The notes beneath the pieces were generated by a model. It ran no database searches. It had not been told where the DNA came from and saw only the letters and a list, made by a program, of their open reading frames with translations. DNA of 23,963 nt from NCBI GenBank assembly GCA_046294495.1, contig JBKBKV010000025.1, positions 1-23,963 of the forward strand, in the 5' to 3' direction. The translations under genes were made by a program, and so were the position numbers. The DNA is from HRBIN23 sp046294495 (GTDB taxonomy: Bacteria > Chloroflexota > Dehalococcoidia > Lucifugimonadales > HRBIN23). This document shows positions 1 to 6,410 of this stretch, piece after piece (the first letter of the stretch is position 1; each line of letters starts with the position of its first letter).

Positions 1-203
1 ACCTGGTGGACGCCCGTCTGTTGGCTCCCAGTCTGGAGTATGTGAAGCGCTGGCGTCCGGAGGACTGGCCCCTGGCCTTCCTGGAGCAGGTTCACATCCT
101 CTCCCGTCGCGACTTTGAGGTGGTAGAGGCGGAGTTGCGCCGGGCAATGAGGGAGCGCACATCCGGGCAGTGGGCTTCAGGCACGGAGGCACCCCACCAT
201 TAG
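1..203 (+). CDS. C-terminal fragment of an unrecognised protein
   Basis: The frame is open from the first base of the window (first full codon at position 3) and ends with TAG at 201-203, so this is the 3' end of a gene that starts outside the window. About 66 residues are visible. They are charged and rich in Trp, Glu and Arg, with a likely helical stretch around RRDFEVVEAELRRAMRE and a Ser/Gly/Thr-rich tail ending in two histidines. I see no motif that identifies a family. The GTG at position 6 is probably an internal valine codon, since no Shine-Dalgarno sequence can be seen in the five bases before it. The next gene lies on the opposite strand and ends 67 bases downstream. Confidence 0.55.
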   Translation, partial: LVDARLLAPSLEYVKRWRPEDWPLAFLEQVHILSRRDFEVVEAELRRAMRERTSGQWASGTEAPHH

Positions 204-270
204 CCTTGTGAGGAGGCTTCATCCTTACCCTGGCCGTTCCTGTGATGGGCAGGCACTTTTGTGGCCGTCG

Positions 271-1317
271 TTAGGCCCCATCAGGCACATAGACAATTTT
301 CCCAATGACCTGGTCTTTCTCCATAAGGTCTTGGCCGCGGGGCACCTCGCGCAGGGGAAGGACAGCGTGAATTACCGGGCGAATCCTCCCCGCTTCGGCC
401 CAGCGCAGGGCCTGGAGGAGTTCCGCTTTGTTGCCCATATGGGAGCCCAGGAAGTTCAGTTGCTTGTTCCACAGGAAGCGCACATCGGTAACGGCCTCAA
501 AGCCGGAGGTGGCCCCGCAGGTTACCAGGGTGCCTCCCCACCGCAGGGAGCGGATGCTGGTGGGGAAGGTGGCCTGTCCCACGTGCTCAAAGACTATGTC
601 TACCCCTCGACGGTTGGTGATGCGCCGCACCTCTTCGTAGACATCCTGCTTTGTGCGGTTGATGACGAAGTCGGCCCCTAGGTCGGCTACTTTTTGGGCT
701 TTCTCCTCGCTACTGACCACGGCGATAGGGCGCGCCCCGAAGAGGCGACAAACCTGAATGGCCATCACCCCCAGCCCACCACCCGCACCCCAAATCAACA
801 CGAAGTCGCCAGGTTGCACCCGTGCCCGGCTCACCAGCATGCGCCAGGCGGTCATAAGCACCAGGGGTAGCGACGCCGCCTCTGCGAAGGAGAGGTTCTT
901 GGGCTTGGGCACGATGTTTACGGCTGGGAGGCGGGCATATTGGGCGTGGCCCCCATCGTTGGGGCCGGTCTGGAAGCCCCAGATCTTGAAGTCTCGGCAG
1001 AAGAACTCTTGCCCGCTGGTGCACATCTCGCACGAGCGACAAGAGAGGGATGGATGCACCAAAACCTCGTCCCCAGGCTTGATGCCCGTTACGGCGCTGC
1101 CTATTTCCACAACGATGCCCGCTGCATCGGAGCCGGAGACGTGGGGTAGAATGATTTGCATGCCTGGCAAGCCCCGGCGCGCCCAGATATCGTTGTAGTT
1201 GGCGGAGGCGGCTTTTACCTGTATGACCACATCGTTAGGCCCTGCTTTGGGCTCGGGGATGTCGGTATAGCGCAGGACTTCAGGGCCGCCGTGCCGTTCA
1301 AAGACCACTGCCTTCAT
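271..1317 (-). CDS. Zinc-binding MDR dehydrogenase, crotonyl-CoA reductase-like
   Basis: Medium-chain dehydrogenase/reductase of 348 residues, predicted to be a cytoplasmic NAD(P)H-dependent reductase or dehydrogenase. The N-terminal GroES-like half carries the structural zinc lobe with Cys93, Cys96, Cys99 and Cys107. The Rossmann half has the nucleotide loop IWGAGGGLG at about 175-183. The usual catalytic-zinc Cys is replaced by Asn in NYNDIW (40-45). That feature, with KIWGFQT, FEHVGQATFPTS and GSHMGN, matches my memory of crotonyl-CoA carboxylase/reductases, which are about 100 residues longer. I infer an enoyl-CoA or quinone-type reductase; the substrate is unknown. The start at 1317 was chosen because AAGGGGGA lies five bases upstream. 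The frame stays open to 1374 without a better start. The cytochrome c gene lies 58 bases upstream on the same strand, so the two may be co-transcribed. Confidence 0.85.
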   Translation of the reverse strand: MKAVVFERHGGPEVLRYTDIPEPKAGPNDVVIQVKAASANYNDIWARRGLPGMQIILPHVSGSDAAGIVVEIGSAVTGIKPGDEVLVHPSLSCRSCEMCTSGQEFFCRDFKIWGFQTGPNDGGHAQYARLPAVNIVPKPKNLSFAEAASLPLVLMTAWRMLVSRARVQPGDFVLIWGAGGGLGVMAIQVCRLFGARPIAVVSSEEKAQKVADLGADFVINRTKQDVYEEVRRITNRRGVDIVFEHVGQATFPTSIRSLRWGGTLVTCGATSGFEAVTDVRFLWNKQLNFLGSHMGNKAELLQALRWAEAGRIRPVIHAVLPLREVPRGQDLMEKDQVIGKIVYVPDGA

Positions 1318-1375
1318 GTATCCCCCTTGCCGTGTGGTGTGGCATATCAGCCCTTCCCCAGGCCCTGGCCTCATT

Positions 1376-1789
1376 TTAACGGGGTCGGCGCTGGGCTTCC
1401 CATTGGCGGGTTACCTCACTCTGGTAGGCGCGTTCCTTTTCCCCCCACCAGGTCTTGATATAGGCCAGGATGGCTTCTACATCTGCTTCGTTGAGTTTCC
1501 CCCGGAAGGGGGGCATCTCCCCCCGAGCGGTGAAGCCGTTCAGGATTATGTCCTTCAACTGCCCATCAGGATGGTGCCATGTGTGACCGGCGTTGGTGTG
1601 AGGAGGTGCAAAGGGGGCTCGCGTGTCGCCCTGGACACCCCCGTGGCAGGAGAGACAGTTGGCGTTGTAAAGTGCCTCGCCACGCCGGGTAACCTGGGGG
1701 TCTGCGGCTAGCCCCTTCTGGCAGGCGGCCAGTAGGACCAGAAAGGCAAGCATGGCAAGCCAGACAAGCAGGAGTTGACTGCCAGCCAT
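1376..1789 (-). CDS. Lipoprotein c-type cytochrome
   Basis: Small class I cytochrome c of 137 residues, expected to be anchored to the outer face of the cytoplasmic membrane and to carry electrons. The N-terminus is a hydrophobic signal (residues 4-20) ending in the lipobox LAAC, with lipidated Cys23. The haem-binding motif CLSCH is at 45-49. The sixth ligand is probably Met92 in GEMPPF, in the arrangement of cytochrome c_6/cbb3-type single-haem domains; the C-terminal helix EADVEAILAYIKTWW is also typical. The ATG at 1789 follows GGAAAAG. A longer frame reaches 1972, but it overlaps the sfsA start region and adds an Arg-rich stretch ahead of the signal peptide, so it was rejected. The partner oxidoreductase is not in the window unless it is the adjacent MDR enzyme, for which there is no direct evidence. 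Confidence 0.87.
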   Translation of the reverse strand: MAGSQLLLVWLAMLAFLVLLAACQKGLAADPQVTRRGEALYNANCLSCHGGVQGDTRAPFAPPHTNAGHTWHHPDGQLKDIILNGFTARGEMPPFRGKLNEADVEAILAYIKTWWGEKERAYQSEVTRQWEAQRRPR

Positions 1790-1798
1790 ATCTTTTCC

Positions 1799-1827
1799 AT
1801 CATACAGCAAGGGGTTGCCCCTAGCAA
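1799..1827 (-). promoter_or_regulatory. Candidate promoter for the cytochrome c gene
   Basis: On the minus strand TTGCTA (1822-1827) and TATGAT (1799-1804) are separated by exactly 17 bases, giving 4/6 and 5/6 matches to the sigma-70 consensus. The -10 is only nine bases before the ATG at 1789, so the leader would be almost absent; this lowers confidence. An inverted repeat overlaps the -35. Confidence 0.3.
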
Positions 1828-1828
1828 C
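1814..1828. repeat. Inverted repeat in the cytochrome c / sfsA divergent region
   Basis: GTTGC (1814-1818) and GCAAC (1824-1828) form a perfect 5-bp inverted repeat around CCCTA. It overlaps a second mini-palindrome, AGGGG-TTG-CCCCT. It lies between divergent start codons and covers the candidate -35 of the cytochrome c gene, so it may be an operator. Arms this short can arise by chance. Confidence 0.3.
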
Positions 1829-1868
1829 GGCAAGTGGCGCCCTTAACTGTCCTGAGGTCAGATGGCAT

Positions 1869-2594
1869 ATGCGTTTGCCCCCTCTTGTTCCAGCCCTGTT
1901 CCAGGAGCGCCTCAACCGCTTTGCGGGCCGGGTGCTGGTGGAGGGCTCCCCTGTGCTGGTGCACATCGCCAACTCGGGGCGAATGAAGGAACTACTTCAG
2001 GAGGGGCGCACCTGCTGGCTTGTGGAGCGGCACGCGACGAAGCGAAAGACCGCCTACGACTTGGCCTTAGTAGATCTGGGGCACACCTTGGCTTCGGCCG
2101 ACGCGCGCCTCCCTTCTGCCCTAGTGGCTGAGGGGGTGATGGAAGGGGGATTGGAGGAGTTCCGCGGGTGGCGAATAAGGGGGCGTGAGGTGCCCTTGGG
2201 GCACAGCCGTTTAGACCTGGTGCTGGAGCAGGATGGCCGTCTCTGCTGGGTGGAGGCCAAGTCGGTAACCCTGGTAGAGCGGGGCGTAGGCCTCTTCCCC
2301 GATGCCCCCACTACCCGTGGCCAGCGCCATATGGAGAGCCTGGCCGAGGCGGTGCGTCAGGGGCATCGGGCAGCAGTCGTGTTTGTCGTCCAGCGTTCCG
2401 ATGCCTGTGCTTTCGCCCCCAACGACCTCGCTGACCCTGCCTTTGGCGAGGCGTTGCGCGCGGCACAGGCCCAGGGGGTTGAGGTTTATGCATATCGTTG
2501 TCGGGTTGGGTGGGAGGAGGTGTGCCTGGACGCTCCGCTACCCGTGTTTTCTACCCTTTCCCAGGCGAGGACGAGATGGAAGAGGAACGAGTAA
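1869..2594 (+). CDS. sfsA: SfsA family protein (DNA-binding, nuclease-like fold)
   Basis: SfsA homologue of 241 residues, the normal family length. Visible family features are the N-terminal FxERLNRFxGRVxVxG block followed by HIANSGRMKELL, the D-x-x-L-V-E/WVEAKSVTL segment at about 139-153 with the acidic and Lys residues of the predicted nuclease-like core, and FPDAPTTRGQRHMESL. SfsA was named for stimulation of maltose-fermentation genes in E. coli; its biochemical role is still unsettled. The ATG at 1869 was preferred because homology begins right after it. A weak TGAGG lies about 11 bases upstream, and the frame is open back to 1815. The stop codon lies within the next gene, which overlaps by 19 bases, implying translational coupling. 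Confidence 0.88.
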   Translation: MRLPPLVPALFQERLNRFAGRVLVEGSPVLVHIANSGRMKELLQEGRTCWLVERHATKRKTAYDLALVDLGHTLASADARLPSALVAEGVMEGGLEEFRGWRIRGREVPLGHSRLDLVLEQDGRLCWVEAKSVTLVERGVGLFPDAPTTRGQRHMESLAEAVRQGHRAAVVFVVQRSDACAFAPNDLADPAFGEALRAAQAQGVEVYAYRCRVGWEEVCLDAPLPVFSTLSQARTRWKRNE

Positions 2595-3283
2595 GGTTCT
2601 ATCTCCAGGAGGTGTATCGCCGCCTCTACAACGCCTACGGCCCTCAGGGCTGGTGGCCAGGGGATGGAGCCTTTGAGGTTTGCATAGGGGCTATCCTCAC
2701 CCAGGCCGCCTCCTGGAACAATGTAGAGCGAGCCATGGACAACTTGAAGATGGCAGGGGTGCTGTCGCCGGCTGGCCTGCGGGCATTGCCATTGGAGGAG
2801 TTGGCTCATCTCCTGCGCCCATCGGGGTATTTCACCGTGAAGGCCCGCAAGGTGAAAGCCTTTGTTGAGCATCTGTCCCGCTACAATGACGACTTGGAAG
2901 CCTTCTTCGGCAAAGAGACAACTGTCTTGCGTGAGGAACTGTTGGGCATTTACGGCATTGGGGAAGAGACGGCCGACGATATTTTGCTATATGCGGCGGG
3001 TAAGCCTGTGTTCGTTGTGGATGCTTACACGATCCGTATCTTCCAGAGGTTGGGGCTGATAGGGGAGAGGGCTACCTATCGGCAGGTGCAGAGCATCTTT
3101 ATGAACCACCTCCCGCCAGATGTGCCCACCTATAACGAATACCACGCCTTGCTGGTGCGTCTGGGCAAGGAGGTGTGCCGTAAGAGGGAGCCTCTGTGCG
3201 GTGCGTGTCCTCTACTGGGGTTGTGCCCCTCGGGGCAACGGGCCTGCTGCCAGACCACACCACCAGGGGCGCAAGAGGGCTAG
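2576..3283 (+). CDS. Endonuclease III-related HhH-GPD DNA glycosylase (COG2231 type)
   Basis: Base-excision repair glycosylase of 235 residues. It has the helix-hairpin-helix GIYGIGEETADD (124-135), the catalytic Asp149 in VFVVDAYTIRIF, and a C-terminal iron-sulfur loop with Cys201, Cys208, Cys211 and Cys217 spaced 6-2-5, as in endonuclease III. The Lys of the Nth GVGRKTA motif, which gives lyase activity, is Glu131 here. The block FEVCIGAILTQAASWNNVE and the PSGYFTVKA segment fit the endonuclease III-related group that includes Helicobacter MagIII (3-methyladenine glycosylase). I therefore infer a monofunctional alkyl-base glycosylase rather than Nth. The start at 2576 follows GGCGAGGACGAG inside sfsA. 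Its TAG overlaps the convergent MOSC stop codon by three bases. Confidence 0.85.
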   Translation: MEEERVRFYLQEVYRRLYNAYGPQGWWPGDGAFEVCIGAILTQAASWNNVERAMDNLKMAGVLSPAGLRALPLEELAHLLRPSGYFTVKARKVKAFVEHLSRYNDDLEAFFGKETTVLREELLGIYGIGEETADDILLYAAGKPVFVVDAYTIRIFQRLGLIGERATYRQVQSIFMNHLPPDVPTYNEYHALLVRLGKEVCRKREPLCGACPLLGLCPSGQRACCQTTPPGAQEG

Positions 3284-3750
3284 CCCGCTATTTCCTGAAT
3301 AGGATCTCCCACGCGAATGACGCCGTTGGTGAGTATGTCTGCGCGCAAGCCTGCACGGTGCACCAAAGGCGCTAGCACGGGCTTGCCTGTGAGGCCTTCC
3401 AGGTAGGTGCAAGGCTCGCACAGGCGCATGCCCTGGCAGAGCACTTCTCCAATGCGGAAGCGTTTGCCCACCAAGGCGTTGAGGGCTATTCCCCGGGTGG
3501 TGATGTTGCGGCGGTGTTCGTGGGGGAGCAAGGGGATGCCCCTCTCCCTCCAGAGGGTTTCCAACACCTCGGCTTCAATGAGGGTGAGGTGGCGGCCAGT
3601 GCCTGGGCGCGGGGAGTAGTAGCCTTTCCCAATAGCGTAACGGTCGCCCTCCAGGCCCTGGCCGGCCAGGGCGCGCACCAGTTCCACCCCTTGCATGGGT
3701 TTCCCCGCTTCTGGGGCTATATAGATAGCCTCAACTCGCCCCAAACCCAT
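3280..3750 (-). CDS. MOSC domain protein
   Basis: Stand-alone MOSC domain of 156 residues. This domain is found in molybdenum-cofactor sulfurases and in YiiM/YuaD-type proteins, and it handles sulfur or Mo-cofactor. Visible features are the N-terminal VEAIYIAPEAGKPM strand region, GLEGDRY (32-38), RHLTLIE (53-59), RRNITTRG (80-87) and the conserved cysteine block CEPC (111-114), which should hold the reactive Cys. There is no PLP domain, so it is not a full sulfurase. The start has a strong GGGAGGTAGG directly before the ATG, nine bases after the CoA-transferase stop, which makes it the last gene of the minus-strand run. A link to a specific Mo enzyme cannot be made; the modA-like gene lies 12 kb away. 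Confidence 0.85.
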   Translation of the reverse strand: MGLGRVEAIYIAPEAGKPMQGVELVRALAGQGLEGDRYAIGKGYYSPRPGTGRHLTLIEAEVLETLWRERGIPLLPHEHRRNITTRGIALNALVGKRFRIGEVLCQGMRLCEPCTYLEGLTGKPVLAPLVHRAGLRADILTNGVIRVGDPIQEIAG

Positions 3751-3759
3751 CCTACCTCC

Positions 3760-5064
3760 CTATGCCACCACATCTGGGGCCAGGTCCATGCCGATGTGCC
3801 CCTCGGCTACCAACTGCTGGAACTCCTCGTCGGTGAACTTAAGGAGGGTCTTGTAGACATACTCGTTGTCTTCCCCCAAGCGCACTGGGCCTCGCCGAAT
3901 TGTGGGGGGTGTTTCGGACATGGTAAAAGGTGCGCCCGGGTAGAGGTGCTCGCCGCAGTCCTCCTGATAGGCTTTCTTGAAGAAGCCCCTGGCCTGTAGG
4001 TGGGGGTCGTTGAAGGCGTCCCGCTGGTCAATAAGGGGGCCGGCGGGCACACCTGCCCTCTGGAGCAGGTGGAAAACCTCATAGGGGGTATGCAGTGTAG
4101 TCCAAGATTCAATGAGTTTGTCTAACTCATCGTGGTTCTTGTAGCGGCTTATGGCGTCGGCGAAGCGGGGGTCAGTGGCCCACTCGGGGTGGCCAGTAGC
4201 CTGGCAAAACCTCTCGAACTGCTGGTCGTTGAAGATGGTGATGGCGCACCAGCGGTCTTCCCCTTTGCATCGGTAGACGCCTTGGATGGCCCAGGGGTGG
4301 CGGTTCCCAATGCTGCGCTGGACACGGCCGTTCATGGTGTAGTCCAGGATGGCCTGGCCCAGGTAGGGCATGAAGTTTTCAATCTGGGAGAGCTCCACAA
4401 ACTGGCCCTTCCCCGTGCGCTGGCGGTAATGCAGGGCGGCCAAAACAGCGAAGGCTGCCCCGGCCCCGGAGGCGGCATCGGCGGCGTAGATAGGGGTAAC
4501 AGCGGTAGGGTCCATATCGGGGTAGCCTCGCAGTGAGTTGTGACCGGCTACACCTTCGTTCATGGACCCCAGCAGGCGGTAGTTGGCGTATTTGCCGGTG
4601 CCCCCAAGAGCAGGCATACGCACGAAGATGATATTCGGCTTGATGGACTTGAGCCAGTCGTAGGTAATGCCCAGTTTGTCCATCGTTTCGGTAACATTGT
4701 TCTCAATGACCACATCGGAGACCTTCACCAGGCGGGCCAGGATTTCTTTTCCCTTTGGCACCCGCAGGTCTACAGTCATGCTCAGTTTGTTGGAGGCGTG
4801 GGCATTGAACATAGGGAAGCGGTTCCAGGGGCGTTGGCCGGGGTCCCGGTTGGGCATACCCCAGATCCAGGGGGGCTGTCCCCGCTGGACAACCGCTTTG
4901 GGGGGGCGGGGGATGGCCCCTCGGGTGAGTGGCTGGAAGAACTTGATGGACTCCACCCGAATTACCTCTGCACCCAGGTGGGCGAGGAGGAAGCAGGCAT
5001 AAGGGCCGGCCCAGACGACGGTGAGGTCCACTACACGGATGCCTTCCAGCGGGAGTCGGGGCAT
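3760..5064 (-). CDS. CaiB/BaiF type III CoA-transferase, Asp-containing paralogue
   Basis: Type III CoA-transferase of 434 residues that moves CoA between an acyl-CoA and a free carboxylic acid through an aspartyl-CoA intermediate. The family start is clear (GIRVVDLTVVWAGPYACFLLAHLGAEVIRVE). The catalytic Asp196 lies in YAADAASG, 24 residues before the GKGQFVE strand. An insert of about 30 residues with many Pro and Trp (about 50-80) lies between the first strand region and FNAHASNKLS, where formyl-CoA transferase-like proteins are shorter. The ATG follows GGAGGAGG. It lies 33 bases downstream of a second CaiB/BaiF gene, so the two may form a heteromeric enzyme or act on successive steps. The substrate is unknown. 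Confidence 0.88.
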   Translation of the reverse strand: MPRLPLEGIRVVDLTVVWAGPYACFLLAHLGAEVIRVESIKFFQPLTRGAIPRPPKAVVQRGQPPWIWGMPNRDPGQRPWNRFPMFNAHASNKLSMTVDLRVPKGKEILARLVKVSDVVIENNVTETMDKLGITYDWLKSIKPNIIFVRMPALGGTGKYANYRLLGSMNEGVAGHNSLRGYPDMDPTAVTPIYAADAASGAGAAFAVLAALHYRQRTGKGQFVELSQIENFMPYLGQAILDYTMNGRVQRSIGNRHPWAIQGVYRCKGEDRWCAITIFNDQQFERFCQATGHPEWATDPRFADAISRYKNHDELDKLIESWTTLHTPYEVFHLLQRAGVPAGPLIDQRDAFNDPHLQARGFFKKAYQEDCGEHLYPGAPFTMSETPPTIRRGPVRLGEDNEYVYKTLLKFTDEEFQQLVAEGHIGMDLAPDVVA

Positions 5065-5097
5065 GGCGAACCTCCTCCTACAGAAGTCCGTAAGAGC

Positions 5098-6312
5098 CTA
5101 GATGACATTCTGCTCGCGCAGTTTCACCAGATCATCGCGGCTATAGCCCAGCATACCGCATAGAACCTCTTCGTTGTGCTGGCCCAGCAAGGGAGCCGGG
5201 CGACGCAGATACCATGGGGTTTCACTCATAATAAAGGGGCGGCTGGGCATCTTCACCTTTCCGGCGACGGGGTGTTCCGCTTCGGTGAAAGCACCCCGCT
5301 GGTTGAAGACAGGGTCGTTGACCACATCAGCCACTGTGTTCACAGGGGCGGAGAGCACGCGGTGTTTCTGGGCTATCTCCCACAGTTCGGACATGGTGTG
5401 CTCCATAAGCCAGGGGAAGAAATTGGATTCAAACTCCTCCTTCAGGGATGGGTCTTGCTGGGCGGTAGGGGTATACCACTTGGGGTCCTGGAGCCAGTCG
5501 GGATTGCCCAGCATTTCAGCGGCCTGGCGGAAGCGCCCCAAACCGCTCATTATCTCAAAATAGCCGTCTTTGCACGGGTAAATGCCGATGGGGTAGCCTG
5601 CCTGGCCCAGGGGGATGCGCCCACTCACCTCTCCGGTATATTGGTAGGCCACCAGGGCGGGCATCCTCCGGTCCTGGTTGCCCATCTGGGTCTCCATAAG
5701 GGAGATATCCACCTGCTGGCCTATGGCCTGCAAGCGTGCGACGAAAACGGCCCCCATAGTGGCTACGGCGGCGATGTTGCCCGCCAGGAACTGGCAAACG
5801 GTGCCATACATCTTTACGGGTTCGCGGAAGTCTAGCCCGGTGCTGTACAGTTCCCCACCCATGCCATAGATGATGATCTCCGAAGCCAGGTAGTCTCGGT
5901 ATGGGCCGGTCTGGCCGAAGTTGGATATAGAGGTGTAAACAAGGGTGGGTTTTTGCGCGTGGAGAGTGGGGTAGTCTAACCCGAACTTGGCCATAGTGCC
6001 GGGGCGGAAACTCTCCACCACGATGTCGGCCCAGTCCACCAGTTGACGGGCGATCTTTTTGCCCGCCTCGGTCTTCAGGTTCAGGGTGATGGAGCGCTTG
6101 TTGGTGTTTAGGAGCAAGTAGATACCGCTCTTTTCGGGGTGGGGGTCATCGTTGGGGAAGGGGCCCCAGCGGCGGGCTGGGTCGCCCCCGTCGGGGCGCT
6201 CCACTTTAATTACATCAGCGCCGAAGTCGGCCAGGAGTTTGGTGCAGTAGGGGCCGGCGATGGCTTGGGTGAAGTCTAGCACCTTCAGGTCGCTGAGGGC
6301 CATATCGGGCAT
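5098..6312 (-). CDS. CaiB/BaiF type III CoA-transferase paralogue with Gln at the catalytic Asp site
   Basis: Type III CoA-transferase fold of 404 residues, starting with DLKVLDFTQAIAGPYCTKLLADFGADVIKVERP. Family landmarks SFRPGTMAKFGLDY, SNFGQTGPY and the C-terminal FIMSETPWYLRRPAPLLGQHNEE are present. An ungapped comparison with the downstream paralogue, anchored on GQQVD and GQFVE, places Gln174 (codon 5791-5793) where the catalytic Asp should be. The enzyme may be inactive alone and serve as the partner subunit, or use a different mechanism. The start at 6312 was chosen over 6357 because GGGAGG lies about seven bases upstream; ATG 6303 is an alternative. It probably has its own promoter at 6353-6381 and leads a three-gene unit with the next CoA-transferase and MOSC genes. 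Confidence 0.86.
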   Translation of the reverse strand: MPDMALSDLKVLDFTQAIAGPYCTKLLADFGADVIKVERPDGGDPARRWGPFPNDDPHPEKSGIYLLLNTNKRSITLNLKTEAGKKIARQLVDWADIVVESFRPGTMAKFGLDYPTLHAQKPTLVYTSISNFGQTGPYRDYLASEIIIYGMGGELYSTGLDFREPVKMYGTVCQFLAGNIAAVATMGAVFVARLQAIGQQVDISLMETQMGNQDRRMPALVAYQYTGEVSGRIPLGQAGYPIGIYPCKDGYFEIMSGLGRFRQAAEMLGNPDWLQDPKWYTPTAQQDPSLKEEFESNFFPWLMEHTMSELWEIAQKHRVLSAPVNTVADVVNDPVFNQRGAFTEAEHPVAGKVKMPSRPFIMSETPWYLRRPAPLLGQHNEEVLCGMLGYSRDDLVKLREQNVI

Positions 6313-6352
6313 GCGTGCACCTCCCAGCGCGTGTGGTATTTTTTTGTGGCCT

Positions 6353-6381
6353 ATCATATATTGCTTATCATTTCAGTGCAA
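6353..6381 (-). promoter_or_regulatory. Candidate promoter for the CoA-transferase / MOSC genes
   Basis: On the minus strand TTGCAC (6376-6381) and TATGAT (6353-6358) are 17 bases apart. The -10 matches the sigma-70 consensus at 5/6 and the -35 at 3/6. The predicted start near 6346 leaves a leader of about 34 bases to the ATG at 6312. The AT-rich spacer stands out in this GC-rich window. Confidence 0.42.
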
Positions 6382-6387
6382 GGGGGT

Positions 6388-6410
6388 AAGGTGGCGTTTA
6401 GCACCTTTTT
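6388..6410 (+). terminator. Hairpin plus T-run, oriented for the plus strand
   Basis: AAGGTG (6388-6393) and CACCTT (6402-6407) pair around an 8-base loop, and with further T residues the run is five Ts (6406-6410). The T-run is on the plus strand, yet both flanking genes are on the minus strand, where the hairpin has no U-tract. It would stop antisense transcription or be fortuitous. It touches the stop codon of the LLM gene. Confidence 0.25.

Noticed and set aside
208..681. Plus-strand 157-residue open frame opposite the MDR dehydrogenase
   Set aside because: It lies fully antisense to a gene with clear family motifs, has no family resemblance, and reflects the high GC content.
1789..1972. 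N-terminal extension of the cytochrome c frame up to 1972
   Set aside because: It would put an Arg-rich stretch before a normal lipoprotein signal peptide and overlap the sfsA 5' end; ATG 1789 has its own ribosome site.
3275..3286. GGGCTAGCCC palindrome at the convergent stops of the glycosylase and MOSC genes
   Set aside because: It arises because both TAG codons share CTAG in a GC-rich setting; it has no T-run and is too short for a bidirectional terminator.
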